Assembly: GCA_039881045.1 (NCBI GenBank)
Contig: JAYWVB010000109.1
Coordinates: 1 to 23,998, forward strand
Source: Chaetomium olivaceum
Lineage: Eukaryota; Ascomycota; Sordariomycetes; Sordariales; Chaetomiaceae
Direction: 5' to 3'
Length of the DNA: 23,998 nt
In this document: one piece after another, positions 19,986-23,998 of the stretch
Layout: each line of letters begins with the position of its first letter
Position numbering within the stretch: the first letter of the stretch is position 1
Notes under the pieces: model-generated
The model's input: the letters and a program-made list of their open reading frames with translations, nothing else
Told to the model about the DNA's origin: nothing
The model's database searches: none
Made by a program: the position numbers and the translations under genes

Positions 19986-20506
19986 GCGCAATGCAGGTGA
20001 TTAGGTATTCTCGGTAAGTTGGGGGGTTGGGGAACGGTTCAGGAGTGGCCTAGTGGCCTTGTGGCGATTGCGCGGCAGCACAGAGTTAATTGATGTTTTG
20101 TTGTCGCGCGACGCGGGGCGCGGTGGGTTGTGTGAGTTGTGCAGCGGACTGGGCAGCGCAGTGCAGGACTGGCAGCTAAAGTCGCGGTTGCGGGTTCAGC
20201 TTGGGTGGTGGTTGTAGCGGCGGGCGCGTGCGCGTCGGGGTCTGTGGGGATGAGAATTGGCGATGAGAATTATTTCGGAATTCCAATGATTACGTAAGTC
20301 GACCTATTTTCCCCCAGACCTCTAACACCACCAGTTCTCCCTCCCTAACTACCTCTGTACCATCCATGGATGGACTAGATGCTATATGGATGCGTAACCC
20401 GTAATAACAGACACCCGAACCCGCTTTCTGTAAATGCAGACCACTACCTAGCCAATCCCCTCCATCCACCTCATGCTTCTCCATACCCCGTCATCCCTAT
20501 CCCGTA

Positions 20507-22534
20507 TTATGGTGATGGTGCGAAGAAAGTCATCAGAAGCACATCGCAGACATCAGATAATCTCGGGAATCTGCGGTTTGCAACTGCCTCACCCAAGCCC
20601 CAATGTGTTGACGGCGGCAATGATCTCTCCAAGTAAACCAGCTCCGCCCTGGACAGCTCTCGCTTTTCAGTCCGTTGCCACTTGGATTCAACCGCCTCCC
20701 TGGCCTTGCGCAGGACCAGCTCCTCCTCTTCAACCTCGTACAAACTGCACCGGGTGCACTCGGTGCATTTCTTCTTGGTTGGATCCTGCCAGAAGTGGTT
20801 GCAAAAGTGCTGATAAGTAGAATTGCGGGTCTTGCCGCTAATGTCGGCGCGGCAGATGTAGCACATCTCGTAGCCGCAGGGGCACCTCATCTTGTTGCAG
20901 CCCGAAGATCTGACGAACGAGGTGTTGCAGCGAGGGCACACTCGCTTGACGGCAAGGCTCATGGCCTGCTCGACCTGCGTGCGGAGCGAGTCGAGCGACG
21001 ACATGTGGCACACGTGCACATCGGTCCAGCCCTTTTCGCACCGGATACAGGACTTTCGCCCGCAATCGGGTTTTCGACAGTGGAATCGGAGGCCGCGTTC
21101 GCGCTCACGACGGCGGATGACGGCGTTGCGCATCTCGGAAACGAAGCGCTTCGCAAAAACACCAACTAGGCTCTGGTCCCAGAGAGTCACGGAAGCGAAG
21201 ACGAAACAGGAGAGAATCATCGAGATGTAAGCAAGCACCATGAACGGCACTACCCACGGGATGCAACAGATCCCGAGGATAATAAGGGAAAACGTGTTTA
21301 GCTGGTCCGTCCTCAAGCGGAAGTCCGATTTAGTCACGGGCTGGTAGGTGTCGTCGAACTCGGCGTAGCCGCAAAAGGGGCAACGGACAAGCGGGAGGTT
21401 GCTCGCCGCAACGCTGTAGTCGGCGAGGCGGTCCTCTAACTGGCGTAATATTTCGGGGTCTTGGCGGTCCTGAGACATTGCCCGCTCCATGTGGTGCCTG
21501 GAAATCTCGCCCTTGCATTTTTTGGCGCTGGGGGCGAAGCACCGAAGACATCCCGTCTTGTTGTTGATGTTCTTCTGCCAACCCTGCCCAAAAACGGCTT
21601 CCGAAATGCAGCGTTTCACACACTGGACGCACAGCATGTGGCCATGGTCAGTGCACGACGTGAACTCCTCGAACGGCGCCTCGCTGAAGCAGCACGCACA
21701 CTCGATCATGCTGTCGGTCTGCTCTGCTTCCAAGTTGTTCAGATCCGCGGCCATCTTGTGATCTTCGGCCTCGAGAGCAGCTCGCGCTTGTACCTTGAGG
21801 GGTGTAATGAGCGCTGCGAAAAGCTCTTGGTCGAGCTCGGCGTTGCTCGTTGATTTGAGTGTGGGTATTATCGAACCCTGGTCTGTCGATTTCCAGATAA
21901 CCAGCGGATGACTCTCAGCCTCGGTGGCTGACACGGGTTTCCGGCGTCGAAAGAGCGAGGATATGGTAAAACGCCAGGATTTGGACGAGAGGTCGACCAG
22001 TGTCTGGCGAGCGTCGAGGTAGGAATAGTTGTTCTCGGCCAGGACAGCGTTGATAGCCGAGCGAGAGAGCCCCTTGAATTCGTGCCAAGCGAGGTTCTTG
22101 ACAGCCTGCTTGTATTCCGGGCTCCGAAAGGTCTCCTTTTTGGGAACCAACTCTTCTTCTGCTTGGCCGTCTTCCGTCGCGACTCTCCAACGGCCCTTGA
22201 CCCACGACACGTCGTTCTTCAATAAAGCGTCTGCAACAAGAGATAGTCTGGATTCGCCGTCGAAGCTGGCAAGCATGTCCCGGAAAACCTCGATCTGAAT
22301 GTTGGGAAAGGTGGCAGCGAGGGCGTGGAGACAAGAGTTCAGCTCCCGAAGGTCTGGTCGTTCTGGGTCGGGGTCCATTATATTGTCCTCGTCTTCGATG
22401 TGACCAGGCGTGATGACGGAGGTTGGTTCCGAGCTTGACGTCAACGACAACGAGGAGGTGCTTTCAGATGACGGGATTTTCGACCTCCCCGTGCCCTCCA
22501 CGGAGGAAGCACCCAGCAGATCTGTGAATCCCAT
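20507..22534 (-). CDS. RBR E3 ubiquitin ligase, RNF216/Triad3-like, with hydrophobic segment inside IBR
   Basis: RING-between-RING ligase that would take ubiquitin from an E2 onto its own cysteine before transfer to a substrate. It is read as one 675-residue exon from the ATG at 22534; the frame opens further upstream but only with a TTG. A UBA/CUE-like segment (about 151-178) precedes RING1 (279-340, IECACC and HMLCVQCVKRC). The IBR starts with RCPFCG (385-388) and resumes with HCRKPDCGRKSCIRC (485-499). RING2 (533-561) has CPRCNTSFVRSSGCNKMRC; Cys546 in SSGCNKM matches the catalytic position. The distal HFCNHFWQDPTKKKCTEC and TRCSLYEVE match the RNF216 extension. Between the IBR halves, about 414-452 is strongly hydrophobic (LIILGICCIPWVVPFMVLAY), suggesting membrane anchoring. 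The last 25 residues may instead be intron after a GTGAGG donor at 20592. Confidence 0.9.
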   Translation of the reverse strand: MGFTDLLGASSVEGTGRSKIPSSESTSSLSLTSSSEPTSVITPGHIEDEDNIMDPDPERPDLRELNSCLHALAATFPNIQIEVFRDMLASFDGESRLSLVADALLKNDVSWVKGRWRVATEDGQAEEELVPKKETFRSPEYKQAVKNLAWHEFKGLSRSAINAVLAENNYSYLDARQTLVDLSSKSWRFTISSLFRRRKPVSATEAESHPLVIWKSTDQGSIIPTLKSTSNAELDQELFAALITPLKVQARAALEAEDHKMAADLNNLEAEQTDSMIECACCFSEAPFEEFTSCTDHGHMLCVQCVKRCISEAVFGQGWQKNINNKTGCLRCFAPSAKKCKGEISRHHMERAMSQDRQDPEILRQLEDRLADYSVAASNLPLVRCPFCGYAEFDDTYQPVTKSDFRLRTDQLNTFSLIILGICCIPWVVPFMVLAYISMILSCFVFASVTLWDQSLVGVFAKRFVSEMRNAVIRRRERERGLRFHCRKPDCGRKSCIRCEKGWTDVHVCHMSSLDSLRTQVEQAMSLAVKRVCPRCNTSFVRSSGCNKMRCPCGYEMCYICRADISGKTRNSTYQHFCNHFWQDPTKKKCTECTRCSLYEVEEEELVLRKAREAVESKWQRTEKRELSRAELVYLERSLPPSTHWGLGEAVANRRFPRLSDVCDVLLMTFFAPSP

Positions 22535-23998
22535 ACTGCGCGATCTACGAGTGCGCAATGTTTCGATAGTACCATGTTGTGAGTGCAATTTATTCCTGGG
22601 ATAGGCTATCGATACGTCCCGCGGTGATGTTGGGTCATGTTGACGTTGTGGTGGGCTGTTGTCGGACGAACCTCACGGTGGTCGTTGGAGGTTAGTTAGG
22701 TAGGGGGTTTCGTTCTGCCAGCGTCAGCAAGAAGCGCCTGGCGGTTCCCAGGTTCAGGGTCGAGTGTCAGGGTCTGTGCGGGCTTCACCTCCAGCTCCAG
22801 TGGGCTCCCACCGCAAAAATGGGGATCCACCGGGCCCCGCGGCGCGCGGCCAGCGGAAGCAAATGCCCGAGTCCCCAGTGCCCCCACATCCATTTATGTT
22901 TGGCCGGGGATGAGATGGAGCCAAGAGGCTAGAAAAGTTCGGTCGGCATTCCATTTTCTGCCATTTTCCGCTGCCGAATAAGTTCACCGTTCTGAGATTT
23001 CTCCCATCCATGAATGCTTTTTTTCCTTCGATGTTGGCCTGCTGCATATCCAAACCAGGTAATATTGTCGCCGTCGCTCTGAAAAAGTGTCAGCTCGTAT
23101 CCCATAAAAGGCTGCATCATATCTCAGATTCGAGGATGCAGGTCTGGGTTCTTTGTTTCTGATGGAGACAAGGCCCGACATTGGTCTCAGCGGTGACGGG
23201 AGTTGCAGCTTGCATCATTGCATGACCTTCGTGCGGGACACACCAGAACCAACAGGGCAACGCTGCGCCCATCTTTCAAACCATCACCGGCTGCAATTTT
23301 CAACTTCCAACTTTCAACCTTCAGCTTTCGGGCGGGCAGAAACCTCGCCTCCAGTTGCTCCTTTCTTCTGACTGTCCGAGTTTGGCAAGCTTGTCCCTGA
23401 GTATCGGCATCCGGTGGCGTGGATGGCGAGCTTGAGCTTCCCAGTCGGTGTAAAAGATGCGATGTGTGCCTGACCCGGCGAATAGAGACGCAGACGAGTG
23501 AGACACAACTGCGTCCAATGCCCGTTGGTGTTGCGACATGCGGGGCATATTGCTCTGCCGGGTGCGCTGCCCGCCTTTTGGGGAAATTCTGCTTCTTCTC
23601 CGCCATTCGAGTCGGGCATCTTCCTCGTTATTCCTGACTGCTTGATGGTTTCAGCTGTCCTGTTGAGTGCTACCCGAGGGATTTCTGAACAGCTGATGGA
23701 ACTGAATCACCGAGTAACTACTCCCGTAACTGAGGCGCGCTCGGAGTCTACACTCAAGAAAGAGCCTTGACAGCTATGCAGCCAGTCTCTCGTCAGCTCG
23801 CCTGCACCGCTTACACAGTCCACCGACTTGGAAGCCTTCTCGAAGCTACGGTGGCCCCCCTCGACTCAGATCCGCGATCGGACGGCGGGTGATCACAGCT
23901 CAAACCCACATCGATGCCTCTTCACGTGCTGCTCAGGCACAGCAGCAAGTCAAGTCGACATGTCCATTTCCTAATCTGTACTCTGGGTTGAAGAAGAC
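22535..23998. other. RBR-gene upstream region and right flank, no gene supported
   Basis: About 1.46 kb. The ORFs (largest on the minus strand at 23187-23606) have no family resemblance and no coding-like composition. A cluster of CAACTTTCAAC-like short repeats is at about 23300-23325. A short ATG frame near 23776 could be a first exon of a gene beyond the edge, but support is too weak to call it. Confidence 0.5.

Larger units (their letters stand above)
19870..20506. promoter_or_regulatory. Arp9 upstream region with microsatellites
   Basis: About 640 bases between the Arp9 start and the 3' end of the RBR ligase gene. It contains a TG repeat at 19917-19938 and a GGAT-type repeat at 19962-19985, presumably in the Arp9 5' UTR or promoter. 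No ORF here looks coding. Confidence 0.5.

Noticed and set aside
22534..22588. 18-codon upstream extension of the RBR ligase
   Set aside because: It begins with TTG rather than ATG; the first in-frame ATG is at 22534.
23187..23606. 139-codon minus-strand ORF
   Set aside because: Basic, low-complexity translation with no recognisable domain or splice context.
23776..23895. Short ATG frame (MQPVSRQLACTAYTV) that might be a first exon of a gene beyond the right edge
   Set aside because: Only 39 codons, with no clear donor and nothing downstream to confirm it.

Overview
The window is nuclear DNA of a filamentous ascomycete, most likely a Sordariomycete close to Chaetomiaceae. This rests on GC-rich codons, many 44-115 nt introns with GTAAGT/GTGAGT donors and CTAAC/CTGAC branch sites, and protein families typical of that group (fungal Arp9, a Ser/Thr-rich GPI wall protein, a single-pass kelch protein). 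The species is not determined. I found no tRNA, rRNA, CRISPR array or intact transposon.

Left part (1-3844): two divergent genes on sulfur themes. On the minus strand is a YeeE/YedE-type membrane protein, cut by the left edge. On the plus strand is a persulfide-dioxygenase-like metallo-beta-lactamase, followed by about 1.6 kb with no gene. Middle (5420-8159, minus): a secreted, Thr-rich, GPI-anchored protein whose 5' half grew by nested tandem duplication, including duplicated exon-intron modules. It shares a long divergent intergenic region (8160-12079) with a plus-strand kelch/galactose-oxidase-like single-pass membrane protein (12080 to 14695 or 14996). Right part (15309-22534): four minus-strand genes, namely a RidA (YjgF/UK114) imine deaminase, a small unrecognised two-exon gene with a clear TATA box, the chromatin-remodelling actin-related protein Arp9, and an RNF216/Triad3-like RBR ubiquitin ligase with a hydrophobic segment inserted in its IBR domain. 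The last 1.4 kb shows no convincing gene.

Apart from the sulfur pair, neighbours have unrelated jobs, as is usual for a fungal chromosome. The main technical observation is that recognisable protein sequence changes frame without an intron at low-complexity runs: the metallo-beta-lactamase C-terminus, the kelch tail (twice), the Arp9 C-terminus and probably Arp9 exon 1. All but one fit a single missing base, so draft-assembly deletions are the simplest explanation. Exon models were built by hand from splice signals, phase and remembered family patterns; no search was run.
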